DNA of 64,000 nt. Source: Acinetobacter geminorum (GTDB lineage Bacteria > Pseudomonadota > Gammaproteobacteria > Pseudomonadales > Moraxellaceae). Every line of letters begins with the position of its first letter. Position 1 is the stretch's first letter. The stretch spans positions 1 to 64,000 of the forward strand of contig NZ_JABELE010000016.1 in assembly GCF_013009345.1 (NCBI RefSeq), written 5' to 3'. Shown in pieces: positions 1 to 8,380 of this stretch. The notes beneath the pieces were generated by a model. The model had not been told where the DNA came from. It was given only the letters and a program-made list of their open reading frames with translations, and did not search any database. The position numbers and the translations under genes are program-made.

Positions 1-1
1 A

Positions 2-77
<76 letters not shown>

Positions 78-145
78 TCTTCTTAGTGTTTCGTACGTTT
101 CGTATCGGAACGGTGTGCAGTTTAGCAAAACTTCCAAACGATGCA

Positions 146-169
146 AGCGGTTTTTTAAAAAAAACCGCT
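146..169. terminator. A/T-rich palindrome after trpE, possible terminator
   Basis: This is a near-perfect inverted repeat with 11-bp arms (AGCGG followed by T6, against A6 followed by CCGCT) and a 2-nt loop, starting 7 bp after the trpE stop. The stem itself carries the T and A tracts, and neither strand has a clean T run after the hairpin. It could be a weak or atypical trpE terminator or simply a transcript-end structure. Confidence 0.45.
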
Positions 170-175
170 AAAAAC

Positions 176-1669
176 TCATAAAATCAATCCGTTTGATGAT
201 AATTCAACCGCTTTGATCACTGCGCGAGCTTTTATTTGCGTTTCATTCCATTCAGATTCAGGATTTGAGTCTGCAACTAGGCCTGCTCCAGCCTGTACAT
301 AGACCTTTTTATCTCGAATAACACAAGTACGGATTGCAATCGACATATCCATTTCGCCGTGCCATCCCAAATATCCTACTGCCCCGCCAAACACGCCTCT
401 TTTCACAGGCTCAACTTCATCAATAATTTCCATTGCACGAATTTTTGGTGCACCCGATAAAGTACCGGCTGGGAAAGTTGCTTTAAATACATCTAGCGCA
501 TCGATATCGTCACGAACTTCGCCTTGTACATTTGAGACAATGTGCATGACATGTGAATAGCGTTCAATCACCATTTGATCCGTTACTTGAACCTTTCCTA
601 TTTTTGATACGCGCCCCACATCATTTCGACCAAGGTCAATCAGCATTAAATGCTCAGCGATTTCTTTTTCATCAGAAAGTAAGTCTCTTTCTAAAGCAAG
701 ATCTTCTTCTTTAGTTTTTCCACGTGGTCTGGTACCTGCAAGAGGACGCACTGTCGCAATACCATTTTCTAAACGAGAAAGAATTTCTGGCGATGACCCT
801 ACAATATGGAATGGCTTTTTATCTGTAATCGTTTGCCCTTGTACCAGAAATAAATAAGGCGATGGGTTCAAATGACGTAAAGCACGATAAACTTGTAAAG
901 CCTCTCCATCGAAATCAGAAACCATACGCTGCCCCGGAACAACCTGCATCACATCACCAGCACGTATATATTCTTTAACTTTTTCGACTGTTTCTAAGAA
1001 TTTCGCTTTACCAGTAATTGATTCAAAATGTGGAGGTGTATGTGGCTTAGCTTGCAGACTTACTGGTATAGCTAACAATTGCTCTAATTGATCTAATTTT
1101 TGCTGAGCGTCTTCATAAGCATTACTCTGCTCTGTATCCGCATGAACAATTAAAAATAAAGTATCTTTAAGGTTGTCAAAAACAATGACTGTCTTTGAGA
1201 GCATCAACCACAAATCCGGCAATGTAATTGGGTCAGCTGCCGGAACATTTTTTAAACGTGGTTCTATGTAACGAACAGCATCATAGCCCAAATAACCCAC
1301 TAATCCGCCCGTAAAACTCGGTAAGTTTGGCAAAAGCTCAGCAGATGGCACTTTAAATTGCTTCTGAAATTCACGAATATATTGAAATGGGTCTTGGCAA
1401 TCTTGTTGTGTAATTGAGCCATCAGCATGTTGTATAGATAGAACACCTGCATTACACGAGAAAACCGTCGACTCTCCTAAACCAATCATAGAGTAGCGTG
1501 CCCAATTTTCACCACCTTCGACTGACTCAAATAAATAAGCTTGCGTGTGGTCTTTAAAACGAGCAAAAACAGATAAAGGTGTTTCTGTGTCTGCTAAGCG
1601 TTGGCGATAGACTGGAATTGTGTTGTAACCAGCAGCCTTAAGTTGCTCGAATTGCGCTAATGTTGTCAT
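176..1669 (-). CDS. trpE: Anthranilate synthase component I
   Basis: TrpE makes anthranilate from chorismate using ammonia supplied by the TrpG glutaminase, the first committed step of tryptophan synthesis in the cytoplasm. The 497-residue length is normal for the family. The N-terminal feedback domain carries the Trp-binding LFES motif (residues 46-49). The C-terminal chorismate-binding domain carries GTLSGAPKIRAMEI (about 402-415) and GAGLVADSNPESEW (about 461-474). No trpG follows within the window, matching the split trp genes known for Acinetobacter, where trpGDC is elsewhere. The gene lies 108 bp after gph in the same direction, as in Pseudomonas gph-trpE. The ATG has an AGAG ribosome site 7 nt upstream. 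The leader before it may carry a regulatory peptide, listed separately. Confidence 0.97.
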   Translation of the reverse strand: MTTLAQFEQLKAAGYNTIPVYRQRLADTETPLSVFARFKDHTQAYLFESVEGGENWARYSMIGLGESTVFSCNAGVLSIQHADGSITQQDCQDPFQYIREFQKQFKVPSAELLPNLPSFTGGLVGYLGYDAVRYIEPRLKNVPAADPITLPDLWLMLSKTVIVFDNLKDTLFLIVHADTEQSNAYEDAQQKLDQLEQLLAIPVSLQAKPHTPPHFESITGKAKFLETVEKVKEYIRAGDVMQVVPGQRMVSDFDGEALQVYRALRHLNPSPYLFLVQGQTITDKKPFHIVGSSPEILSRLENGIATVRPLAGTRPRGKTKEEDLALERDLLSDEKEIAEHLMLIDLGRNDVGRVSKIGKVQVTDQMVIERYSHVMHIVSNVQGEVRDDIDALDVFKATFPAGTLSGAPKIRAMEIIDEVEPVKRGVFGGAVGYLGWHGEMDMSIAIRTCVIRDKKVYVQAGAGLVADSNPESEWNETQIKARAVIKAVELSSNGLIL

Positions 1670-1683
1670 GAATTTTCTCTAAT

Positions 1684-1745
1684 ATGGTTTCGATTTAAAA
1701 GTGTGTTTTTCTAGATTCGGTTTAGACACGCCATCGAAAAACCAT
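1684..1745 (-). promoter_or_regulatory. Long-range inverted repeat in the trpE leader
   Basis: Plus-strand ATGGTTTCGAT (1684-1694) is matched by ATCGAAAAACCAT (1733-1745), giving an RNA stem of 11 pairs with a two-base bulge. One arm lies within the leader ORF, including the CGA-TG part of its Arg-Trp codons, and the other ends about 14 nt before the trpE start. It could act in attenuation or translational coupling. No measurement supports it. Confidence 0.4.
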
Positions 1746-1757
1746 ACGCTTATTCAT
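1722..1757 (-). CDS. Possible trpE leader peptide, 11 codons with one Trp
   Basis: An ORF in the gph-trpE gap reads MNKRMVFRWRV then stop. Its ATG is preceded by GGAG at 6-nt spacing, a better ribosome site than that of trpE. It has a single Trp codon, TGG at 1731-1733. The RNA around codons 5-9 can pair with a segment just before the trpE ribosome site (arms at 1733-1745 and 1684-1694 on the plus strand), so ribosome position on the leader could alter the structure. Known attenuators of trp genes usually have two or more Trp codons, and no U-run terminator is visible here, so this may be a chance ORF. Confidence 0.4.
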   Translation of the reverse strand: MNKRMVFRWRV

Positions 1758-1777
1758 TCTGATCTCCATTTCATTCA

Positions 1778-2446
1778 TTAAATAATTAACTCAGCAAGAC
1801 TATCAACAACTTGCTGAGGTTGGCAATCATAGATATTTTCTCCATGATTATAGCCATAGCTAACCACAATACAATCAATTCCAGCACGACGCGCAGCCTC
1901 AATATCATTACTTGAATCGCCAATCATTAATGATTGTGAAGCAGATATTTTTAGGCTTTGCATGCAATGCAATAATGGCAATGGATGAGGCTTTCTCTCA
2001 GGTAAGCTGTCCCCACCAAGTACGACTTGAAAATATGGAGAGAGCTGTAAAGCATCAAGCAATCCCTGGGCAAGTTGTACAGGCTTATTGGTAACGCATG
2101 CCATTTGTATGTTCAAAGTTTTACAATGTTTTAAAAACTCGGTTACACCAGGATAAATTTGAGTATTTACACAGAGTTCTACACTATATATATCAATAAA
2201 TTTTTCTAATAAGACTTTATGTTGTTCAGGATCTAATTTTCCAAAAATATGGAGTAGAACACTTTCACAGAGTTTTGAAGCTCCCTTACCCACCCATTCT
2301 CGTATTTGGACTTCTGTTACCAATGGCCAACTTAGCGCCTCTAAACTTAAATTCATAGACCGATACAAATCAGCAGCAGAATCAACCAACGTCCCATCTA
2401 GATCAAATAAAATTAAATCGCGCTTACTTAGTTGTGCAACAGACAT
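1778..2446 (-). CDS. gph: Phosphoglycolate phosphatase, HAD family
   Basis: Gph hydrolyses 2-phosphoglycolate, including that released in repair of oxidised DNA ends. The HAD motifs are all present. Motif I is FDLDGT with nucleophile Asp15 and acid Asp17, motif II is VTNKP, the motif III lysine is in RKPHP, and motif IV is MIGDSSNDIEAA. A helical cap domain lies between motifs I and II. An in-frame TTG lies five codons upstream at 2461. I chose the ATG at 2446 because it gives the usual MSVAQL-type start; neither has a strong ribosome site. It sits upstream of trpE as in other gammaproteobacteria. The HAD superfamily is broad, so the substrate call rests partly on context. Confidence 0.9.
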   Translation of the reverse strand: MSVAQLSKRDLILFDLDGTLVDSAADLYRSMNLSLEALSWPLVTEVQIREWVGKGASKLCESVLLHIFGKLDPEQHKVLLEKFIDIYSVELCVNTQIYPGVTEFLKHCKTLNIQMACVTNKPVQLAQGLLDALQLSPYFQVVLGGDSLPERKPHPLPLLHCMQSLKISASQSLMIGDSSNDIEAARRAGIDCIVVSYGYNHGENIYDCQPQQVVDSLAELII

Positions 2447-2459
2447 CTTTTTTCTACTC

Positions 2460-2491
2460 AAAATTGAAAAGGCATGCGTTTAGCATGCCTT
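2460..2491 (-). terminator. Intrinsic terminator of the gsp-FHA operon
   Basis: The stem AAGGCATGC (2469-2477) pairs with GCATGCCTT (2483-2491) around a GTTTA loop. On the minus strand it is followed by TTTTCAATTTT. It lies 22 bp after the FHA gene stop and before gph. Confidence 0.75.
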
Positions 2492-2512
2492 GATTGTAAA
2501 AGCAGCAAAGGA

Positions 2513-3139
2513 TTATTTAAAGAATAACCATGCCAATACCGCTAAAATTACTAAAATAATAATAGTGATTAAACCAACTGAGGCATTCTTCTGTTGCTCT
2601 CTTTCTTCAGCAACACGAGAAACTGGCTCATCAAAAGCGATAGGTGTTTGCTGTTGTGCATTAATATCTACACCCTCTGGAATAGGTGCAGGTTTTGGAA
2701 TAGAAATATTCTGCGGCATACCATCGCGACGAACTTCCACTTCTGCAGCACGCTCTGCAAGGCTCGGCATTCCTTGATCGCTTAAATCTGGAGATGATGT
2801 TGTATTTACAGGCTCGGCTTCAATTTCAGGTAATTCCGTGATTTTCTGTGCAGGTGCCAATACAGAAAATTTAAAACTAGCAAACTGAACAATATCACCA
2901 TCATGTAGCTGCTTTTCTTGCTCAATACGAATATCGTTTACAAATGTGCCATTCGATGAATTAAGGTCTTGCACCCATAGCACTTGATCTTTTAGAAGCA
3001 ATGCAGCATGGCGACGTGAAATTTCAGCAGCTTGTAACAACACATCAGCATCTTGATGACGCCCTACCAACATATCGCGATCAACATTAATTTCTTGGCC
3101 AGTAATTTCACCAGTAATTGCTTGTAGTTTCCAAGTCAT
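2513..3139 (-). CDS. FHA-domain protein with C-terminal membrane anchor
   Basis: A forkhead-associated domain, which binds phosphothreonine peptides, occupies residues about 22-95. Its signature residues are visible: GR (26-27), SRRH (41-44) and NGTFVN (63-68). A low-complexity acidic/proline linker follows. A single hydrophobic helix at about 187-206 ends only two residues before the C terminus, so the FHA domain should face the cytoplasm from a tail anchor. It starts 40 bp after the gspD stop and a terminator follows it, so it is probably cotranscribed with the type II secretion genes. A role in regulating or assembling secretion by a phospho-dependent contact is inference; no kinase gene is nearby. 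Confidence 0.85.
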   Translation of the reverse strand: MTWKLQAITGEITGQEINVDRDMLVGRHQDADVLLQAAEISRRHAALLLKDQVLWVQDLNSSNGTFVNDIRIEQEKQLHDGDIVQFASFKFSVLAPAQKITELPEIEAEPVNTTSSPDLSDQGMPSLAERAAEVEVRRDGMPQNISIPKPAPIPEGVDINAQQQTPIAFDEPVSRVAEEREQQKNASVGLITIIILVILAVLAWLFFK

Positions 3140-3179
3140 GCGTATGTCCTATTCATTTTTTATCAATCATAACATGCTA

Positions 3180-5456
3180 CTACTGTGCTGTGCTTGGGCG
3201 CAGTGTCGTTGTTGTTACTGTATTTTTAGTACGATTAACTTCAGGATCAGGTAACTGTAAGGTTTGCTTTTGCACTGCCGGCTCTACCGCTACAGGTGTA
3301 GTTACCGTCGAGGTTTTTCCACCTGATGGAACCTGTTGATAATTCTTTGGCTGAGAGGCAATACTAGGTGGTGTCATCTTTTGATTATAGACATCATCAA
3401 CTTGCTCAGGCAGTTTTGCAAAGTTGCCATTTTTATCCATAGCCAATTGCAAGCTATAAAGCTGGCTATAGCGCTGCTGAGACAAACGGCGCACATCATT
3501 TGCATCACCCACAATTGTTGGGTGGATAAAAACCAGAAGGTTACGTTTTACATTGCTTCTATTATCTGATCGGAATAAACGCCCAACATAGGGAATACTA
3601 CTTAACCCAGGTATACCTTGTCTTGAAAGTGACGTGTCATCCGACACCAAACCACCAAGCACTACTGTCTGTCCATGTTCAGCCAAAACAGCAGTTTTAA
3701 TGGCACGTTTACTTGTCACTAAGTCAGCTGCTTGTCCACGACTGTCTTGAACAGCAGAGACTTCTTGTTCTACTTCCAGACGAACTGTACCACCTTCACC
3801 GATATGTGGAACGACTTTTAATGTCACACCGACATCTTTACGCTCAACCGTAGTGTATGGGTTGATACCCGTACTGTTTGTAGTGACCGATCCTGTTACA
3901 AAGGGAACATTTTGACCGACAACAATATAAGCCTCTTCATTATCCATCGTCACAATGGATGGTGTCGAAAGCAAATTTGATTTGGTATTAGTTTTAAGCG
4001 CTTGAATTAATGCACCATAAGCCTTACGGGAATTCTCAAAATTACCCAGAGCCAAGGTTGCCCCATTACCTTTATTAGCACCACTAGCGATAGCTGATGC
4101 AGCCCCAGCCGAACCACCCGATAAATAACCAGCAGCAATAGAAGATAAACTAGCACCTACATTACTAAAGCTAAGCAAACCAATCCCACTAGATAAGTCA
4201 CCAAGCGCCCATTGAATACCAAGTTGATCTGCATCATCTCCTGACACTTCGATAATTGCAGCTTCAATCAGAACTTGCTGACGGCGAACATCAAGCTGCT
4301 GAATAGCAGATTCAATTTCGCGCATTAATTGAGGATCTGCCTTAACCACTAACGAGTTTTGGGTATTATCCGCAATAATGCTCACACCATTTTGGCTAAA
4401 GCTAGAGATATTGTTCTGATTATTATTGTTCGAATTACCGTTTAAATTAATAGATGGTGTAGAAATTGAGCTACCATTTGAACCAGAGGTATTTGAACTA
4501 GAATTCTGGTTATTACCCATCAAATTATTGATCGGATTCGATGAATTAGAAGAACTGTTATTACTATTTGACGAAGAAACAGCTTGTCCTGTTACGAGGC
4601 CTTGCAAAATCTCAGATAAATTTTTTGCACTTGCATATTTCAATCGAAAAACTTTTAAACCACCTAAACGGTCGGCCGAAGGCACATCTAGCATTTCAAT
4701 CATGTGTCGAATGCGCTTACGCGTTTCAGGATCGCCCTTAACTAAAATACGATTGGTTCGGTTGTCTGCAATAATACGGATACGTGCACCGTTAAAATCT
4801 TTAGATGCTCCCGTAGCACTCATCGCCTCAAGTTGAGTAATGATTTCTTCCGCTTGGCTCGATTGGAGGCCTATTGCCTCAATATCATTCTGGCCAGTAC
4901 CATCTAGATTACGAATAATATTTTCAAGCTGGTAAATATTTGCTGCACGGTCCGAAACAATCAGTGCATTAGTCCCTGCAATCGCAGCCATATGCGCAAA
5001 TTGTGGCATTAAAGGACGAAGTGCTGGAATTAAATCATTAGGATTGGTGTTTTCAAGCCAAATTACTCGGGTAACAATCTGATCACCACGCAATTTATTT
5101 CGCGAATCGTAAGGGATTCCCGAATTTTTGACATTACTATCTGGTACCAGTTTAATGGTGTTACCCGAAGGAATTGCCACCACTCCATTTACGTTTAAGA
5201 CTCCAAGAAACAGGTCGTAAACTTCATTCTTATTCAGAGGCTTATTCGATATAACTGTGACGTTACCACGTACTCGTGGATCTACTGCAAAGTTTTTACC
5301 CGTAATATCTGCCACTTCATTAATAAATGCAGTTAAGTCAGCATCACGTAAATTGATCTTCCATGTTTGGGCATAGACACTGCTGCTCACTGTCGCAATC
5401 AATGGGGCTGCTGCAAGTAATGCCCAAAGTGGACGTTGATGATTCAATAAAGCCAT
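3180..5456 (-). CDS. gspD: Type II secretion system secretin GspD
   Basis: GspD forms the multimeric outer-membrane gate of the type II secretion system. A Sec signal peptide spans residues 1-30, ending at YAQ. N0 and N1-N3 periplasmic domains follow to about residue 385. The secretin core covers about 390-650 and includes VPFVTGSVTT and VGVTLKVVPHIGEGGTVRLE. The C-terminal tail is rich in Thr, Val and Pro. An Asn/Ser-rich low-complexity stretch of roughly 60 residues (about 290-355) lies in the N2-N3 region, the usual place for such a loop but long. The 758-residue length is within the family range. The gene follows gspC by 41 bp. The other gsp genes are not in the window, as is normal for Acinetobacter. 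Confidence 0.96.
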   Translation of the reverse strand: MALLNHQRPLWALLAAAPLIATVSSSVYAQTWKINLRDADLTAFINEVADITGKNFAVDPRVRGNVTVISNKPLNKNEVYDLFLGVLNVNGVVAIPSGNTIKLVPDSNVKNSGIPYDSRNKLRGDQIVTRVIWLENTNPNDLIPALRPLMPQFAHMAAIAGTNALIVSDRAANIYQLENIIRNLDGTGQNDIEAIGLQSSQAEEIITQLEAMSATGASKDFNGARIRIIADNRTNRILVKGDPETRKRIRHMIEMLDVPSADRLGGLKVFRLKYASAKNLSEILQGLVTGQAVSSSNSNNSSSNSSNPINNLMGNNQNSSSNTSGSNGSSISTPSINLNGNSNNNNQNNISSFSQNGVSIIADNTQNSLVVKADPQLMREIESAIQQLDVRRQQVLIEAAIIEVSGDDADQLGIQWALGDLSSGIGLLSFSNVGASLSSIAAGYLSGGSAGAASAIASGANKGNGATLALGNFENSRKAYGALIQALKTNTKSNLLSTPSIVTMDNEEAYIVVGQNVPFVTGSVTTNSTGINPYTTVERKDVGVTLKVVPHIGEGGTVRLEVEQEVSAVQDSRGQAADLVTSKRAIKTAVLAEHGQTVVLGGLVSDDTSLSRQGIPGLSSIPYVGRLFRSDNRSNVKRNLLVFIHPTIVGDANDVRRLSQQRYSQLYSLQLAMDKNGNFAKLPEQVDDVYNQKMTPPSIASQPKNYQQVPSGGKTSTVTTPVAVEPAVQKQTLQLPDPEVNRTKNTVTTTTLRPSTAQ

Positions 5457-5497
5457 AACTTGCGATAATTCCTAACTCTTATGGTGACGTGTTATCA

Positions 5498-6334
5498 CTA
5501 AAAATTTTGTTGTATGGTCATCACTTGATCACCACGTTTTATTTCTATTTTCACTTGCCCAGCTCGTCGAGCCTGTTCAAGTAACTGCACATCCGTTTGT
5601 CCCTGCCCAACCGTTTGACCGTTTAATGAAACAATCCGATCACCCGGCCTTAAACCTAACTTATTTCGAAGCGCAGTGGGTGTACGTTCTGTAACTTCAA
5701 AACCCTCAGTGGCGTTCCCACTAACACCCATGTCACGCAGATATTGTTCACGGTTGCCTTGCATTTGCTGAATAGCCTGCCCTAACGCTTCTTGAGCAGT
5801 ATTAACAGGTGCTGACGACTGAGGTGCAGTAGCAGTTGGTTGTGATGCATCTGGCGTCATAGGTTGATATAAACCGTTTGGCAAACCTTTAAATTGGAGT
5901 TCACGAGTACTTCCATTACCTTGACGTAATATCACGTGATCCCAATAAACTTCTGCCAACTGATAAGAGGTAGAACCTATTGTTTCTCCTACCCGATATC
6001 GGTCGGCAGTATTATCTAGCTTAATAACAGCTGAGGAAAAACGATTCGGATAACCCAGCATTACGCCTTGTAATTCTAGGTTGACATTTTCCTGTGCTGC
6101 ATTGGCTGAAGGTTCATTAAAAAGTGAAAAAGTACTAATGTTAGGAATTTGTGGCTGCTGTGATCCTAACTCAACTCGATCAAATTGCATCATTTGAGGA
6201 GGCGCAATTACCCACCAAAATAATGAAGCTAATTTCCAACACAACCATAAAATTAAAAAGGCAAATACAACTACACTTAACCGATCTAATTTTTGCCACT
6301 GTAATTGCTGTAATTTCTCAATCCATACTTTCAT
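5498..6334 (-). CDS. gspC: Type II secretion system protein GspC
   Basis: GspC links the inner-membrane platform to the GspD secretin in the periplasm. One membrane helix lies at residues about 19-43 and a homology region at about 60-155. A Gln/Pro/Ala-rich linker is followed by a C-terminal PDZ domain (about 215-275, with GLRPGDRIVSLNGQ). The 278-residue length is typical. Its ATG overlaps the gspN stop by one base (TAATG), implying translational coupling. Gene order gspN-gspC-gspD supports the assignment. Confidence 0.94.
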   Translation of the reverse strand: MKVWIEKLQQLQWQKLDRLSVVVFAFLILWLCWKLASLFWWVIAPPQMMQFDRVELGSQQPQIPNISTFSLFNEPSANAAQENVNLELQGVMLGYPNRFSSAVIKLDNTADRYRVGETIGSTSYQLAEVYWDHVILRQGNGSTRELQFKGLPNGLYQPMTPDASQPTATAPQSSAPVNTAQEALGQAIQQMQGNREQYLRDMGVSGNATEGFEVTERTPTALRNKLGLRPGDRIVSLNGQTVGQGQTDVQLLEQARRAGQVKIEIKRGDQVMTIQQNF

Positions 6335-7077
6335 TAGTTACCCCCTTGTATTAAGGGTTGACGAGAACTAATGACAAACGTATCCAAACCAGCTTTTCCA
6401 TCATAAGATGGAATATTAAGTAATAATCTTTGGGTGAGCTGCACATCAAGCATCATGTTGGCATCTAATAAGAGATTCGCCATTTTTTGACTGCGTTGAT
6501 CACGTATATCAACTTGTAATTGTCCATTTTGATCCGTTAATTGGCCATTTAAAGAAGGCATATTCATACGGTCTTGACGATCACCAATATTATAAATTAA
6601 AGCACCGCCACCCCAATGTAATTGACCATCAACTGCTGCGAAACCCTGCTCTTTCTTATAATTAAACTCAATATCTTTCAGTTGAATGCTGTTCGTAGGC
6701 CATTGCCAATTCACAATTTGTTTTAATGTTTCAGGCGCAATTTGACCATTCATAGCCTTTACAATTACTTTTTTCCCCACACCATAGCCCATTACCCCAG
6801 CCAATTGGGTATTACCACTATGGATATCTACATCAGCAGCGAACCTTAATAAAAACAGGTCAAGAGGTCTAGTTTTCCAATGAATCGAACCTCTCAAAGT
6901 ACCACGCCGCCAATCTGCTTGGCCTTGCCAGATATTTCCACTTACATTGTGTAGAGTTTGATTATTCTTTGAAAATTTAGAAATAAGCCAAGTCGCTGGG
7001 ATCTGTAAAATAATAAAAATTAAAAATGCAATGAGGGCAAAAAACCACCACTTCCATTGCTTAGACTTTTTCTTCAT
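6334..7077 (-). CDS. gspN: Type II secretion system protein GspN
   Basis: GspN is an accessory component of type II secretion found in only some systems. The protein has one N-terminal membrane helix (about 9-31) after a strongly basic start, then a beta-rich periplasmic domain of about 210 residues, matching the GspN/PulN family in size (247) and layout. It is the first gene of the gspN-gspC-gspD-FHA run. Its own role is less well defined than that of C and D. The call rests on family resemblance plus neighbours. Confidence 0.88.
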   Translation of the reverse strand: MKKKSKQWKWWFFALIAFLIFIILQIPATWLISKFSKNNQTLHNVSGNIWQGQADWRRGTLRGSIHWKTRPLDLFLLRFAADVDIHSGNTQLAGVMGYGVGKKVIVKAMNGQIAPETLKQIVNWQWPTNSIQLKDIEFNYKKEQGFAAVDGQLHWGGGALIYNIGDRQDRMNMPSLNGQLTDQNGQLQVDIRDQRSQKMANLLLDANMMLDVQLTQRLLLNIPSYDGKAGLDTFVISSRQPLIQGGN

Positions 7078-7176
7078 TCAGCCTTACCAACATGCAAATT
7101 ATCGTCCTTATTTTGAGAGTAGCTCCCTAGTCTGACATTATGCATACTTTTTCAACATCGCCAATTCACTTCATAT

Positions 7177-7201
7177 AAAAAAACCAAGCAATTGGGCTTG
7201 G
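7177..7201 (-). terminator. Intrinsic terminator, no gene directly upstream
   Basis: On the minus strand CCAAGC and GCTTGG form a 6-bp stem with a 6-nt loop, followed by seven T. It lies 165 bp beyond the terminator of the hns gene and has no annotated gene directly upstream. It may be a backup hns terminator, with a nearly identical stem, or the end of a small RNA. Confidence 0.7.
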
Positions 7202-7326
7202 CTTCGGTATTAAGACTATAAGTTGAACGTATGACAAAATCATGAAAACTTGGCACTCAATGAAGTAAATGCACATTTGATCTCAACAATTCATTTAAAG
7301 AGCAATTTAAACACTCAATTTTTTAA
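7177..7326 (-). ncRNA. Possible small RNA between hns and gspN
   Basis: The 7078-7411 gap has no convincing ORF. On the minus strand an extended -10 element (TGCTATAAA, hexamer at plus positions 7333-7338) would start a transcript near 7326. That transcript would end about 150 nt later at the orphan terminator 7177-7201. The -35 match (TTGATA) is badly spaced, and the terminator may instead belong to hns read-through, so this is tentative. Confidence 0.25.
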
Positions 7327-7365
7327 ATAATATTTATAGCAAAATTTTGAGATATTTTTATCAAT

Positions 7366-7396
7366 AAAAAAGCCAAGCAAATTTACTTGGCTTTTA
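7366..7396 (-). terminator. Intrinsic terminator of the hns gene
   Basis: The 10-bp stem AAAAGCCAAG/CTTGGCTTTT (7368-7377 and 7386-7395) has A and T tracts on both sides, so it can work on either strand. It lies 16 bp after the H-NS stop on the minus strand. Confidence 0.85.
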
Positions 7397-7411
7397 AAAA
7401 AGACAATTTGA

Positions 7412-7738
7412 TTAGATTAAGAAATCTTCAAGTTTTGCGCCTTTTTCAATTTCAGCAACTAACCAGCGTGGTTGTTTACCACGACCAGTCCAAGTCTCTT
7501 CAGCATTGTTTTTGTTGCGGTAACGAGGTTCAACAGATTTACGTGTTGTTTTCTTACGTTTTTGAGCACCAAACTCGAGAAGTTGTTCAACACTGAAACC
7601 AACATTTTCAGCAATCTCGATAATTTGATTATAAGCATCTTCGATTGCTTGATCTTTTTTACTTGCAATTAAAGCTTCTGCTTCTTCTTGTAAGCGTTTT
7701 AACTCTTCAACAGATAATTCACTGATATCCGGTTTCAT
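7412..7738 (-). CDS. hns: H-NS family nucleoid-associated DNA-binding protein
   Basis: H-NS proteins bind curved AT-rich DNA and silence many genes, including horizontally acquired ones. Residues 1-50 are an acidic helical coiled-coil oligomerisation region (ELSVEELKRLQEEAEALI). The C-terminal DNA-binding domain holds the signature TWTGRGKQPRW (82-92). The length is 108 residues. I start at the ATG at 7738, which has GGAG about 10 nt upstream, rather than an in-frame TTG nine codons earlier. It is transcribed alone, with its own terminator, and both flanks are very AT-rich. In A. baumannii an H-NS of this type is a known global regulator. Confidence 0.93.
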   Translation of the reverse strand: MKPDISELSVEELKRLQEEAEALIASKKDQAIEDAYNQIIEIAENVGFSVEQLLEFGAQKRKKTTRKSVEPRYRNKNNAEETWTGRGKQPRWLVAEIEKGAKLEDFLI

Positions 7739-7932
7739 TAATAAATACTCCAGTCTTACAGACAATTCAAAATAATACAGACAAAATTTAAAAACATAAA
7801 ATCAAGACCAATATTATTTATAATCTATTCAATAAGCAATAGTTTGAAAGCCGTATTCATCAGAATAACCAAAAAAATTACCTTTTAATTACATTACCAA
7901 TTATAAATGAAATATATTTTATTAATATTTAT

Positions 7933-8373
7933 TTAAGATAAATGTATTAAGTTATGCCCAACTGATTTTTCTAGCTCAATAATTTTTTGTTTTATTTCCT
8001 GCGGTATTTCACATTTTCGTTCTGTTAATTTATCTACGCATACCATAACAGCTTCACCAGTAGCCACAATTTGCTGTTGGGTTTCACTCCACAATATATA
8101 AGCCATACGGAATGCACTATTACGAAGCTCTTCCACACGAACTCCTACTTTCAATACATCTGGATAAAAAACAGGCTTTAAATACTTACACTGACTCGAA
8201 GCTACAACGGTATATAAATGTGGGGTTAATATATTGATTGCTTCCATATATAAAATACGTGAGCTTTCAATATATCGATAATATTGTACATTATTGACAT
8301 GGCCAAAAGCGTCCATATCTCCCCACGCTACTTTCTGTTCATATATTACTGGGTAGACAGACAGTTCTTTCAT
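7933..8373 (-). CDS. Acyl-CoA thioesterase, hotdog fold (4HBT family)
   Basis: At 146 residues it fits the 4-hydroxybenzoyl-CoA thioesterase/YbgC-like family, which cleaves acyl-CoA thioesters. The N-terminal motif WGDMDAFGHVNN (17-28) supplies the conserved active-site aspartate and the start of the central helix. No membrane segment is present. It starts 8 bp after the hemY stop and is the last gene of the hemC-hemD-hemX-hemY run, so it is likely cotranscribed. A metabolic link to haem synthesis is not evident. The natural substrate cannot be told from sequence. Confidence 0.85.
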   Translation of the reverse strand: MKELSVYPVIYEQKVAWGDMDAFGHVNNVQYYRYIESSRILYMEAINILTPHLYTVVASSQCKYLKPVFYPDVLKVGVRVEELRNSAFRMAYILWSETQQQIVATGEAVMVCVDKLTERKCEIPQEIKQKIIELEKSVGHNLIHLS

Positions 8374-8380
8374 TTTTACC

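Noticed and set aside
176..1669. trpE as aminodeoxychorismate synthase pabB
   Set aside because: Size, the LFES Trp-binding motif and the gph neighbour favour anthranilate synthase.
4426..4836. 136-residue plus-strand ORF opposite gspD
   Set aside because: It is the antisense of the Asn/Ser-rich gspD linker; its Leu/Glu/Phe composition is explained by that.
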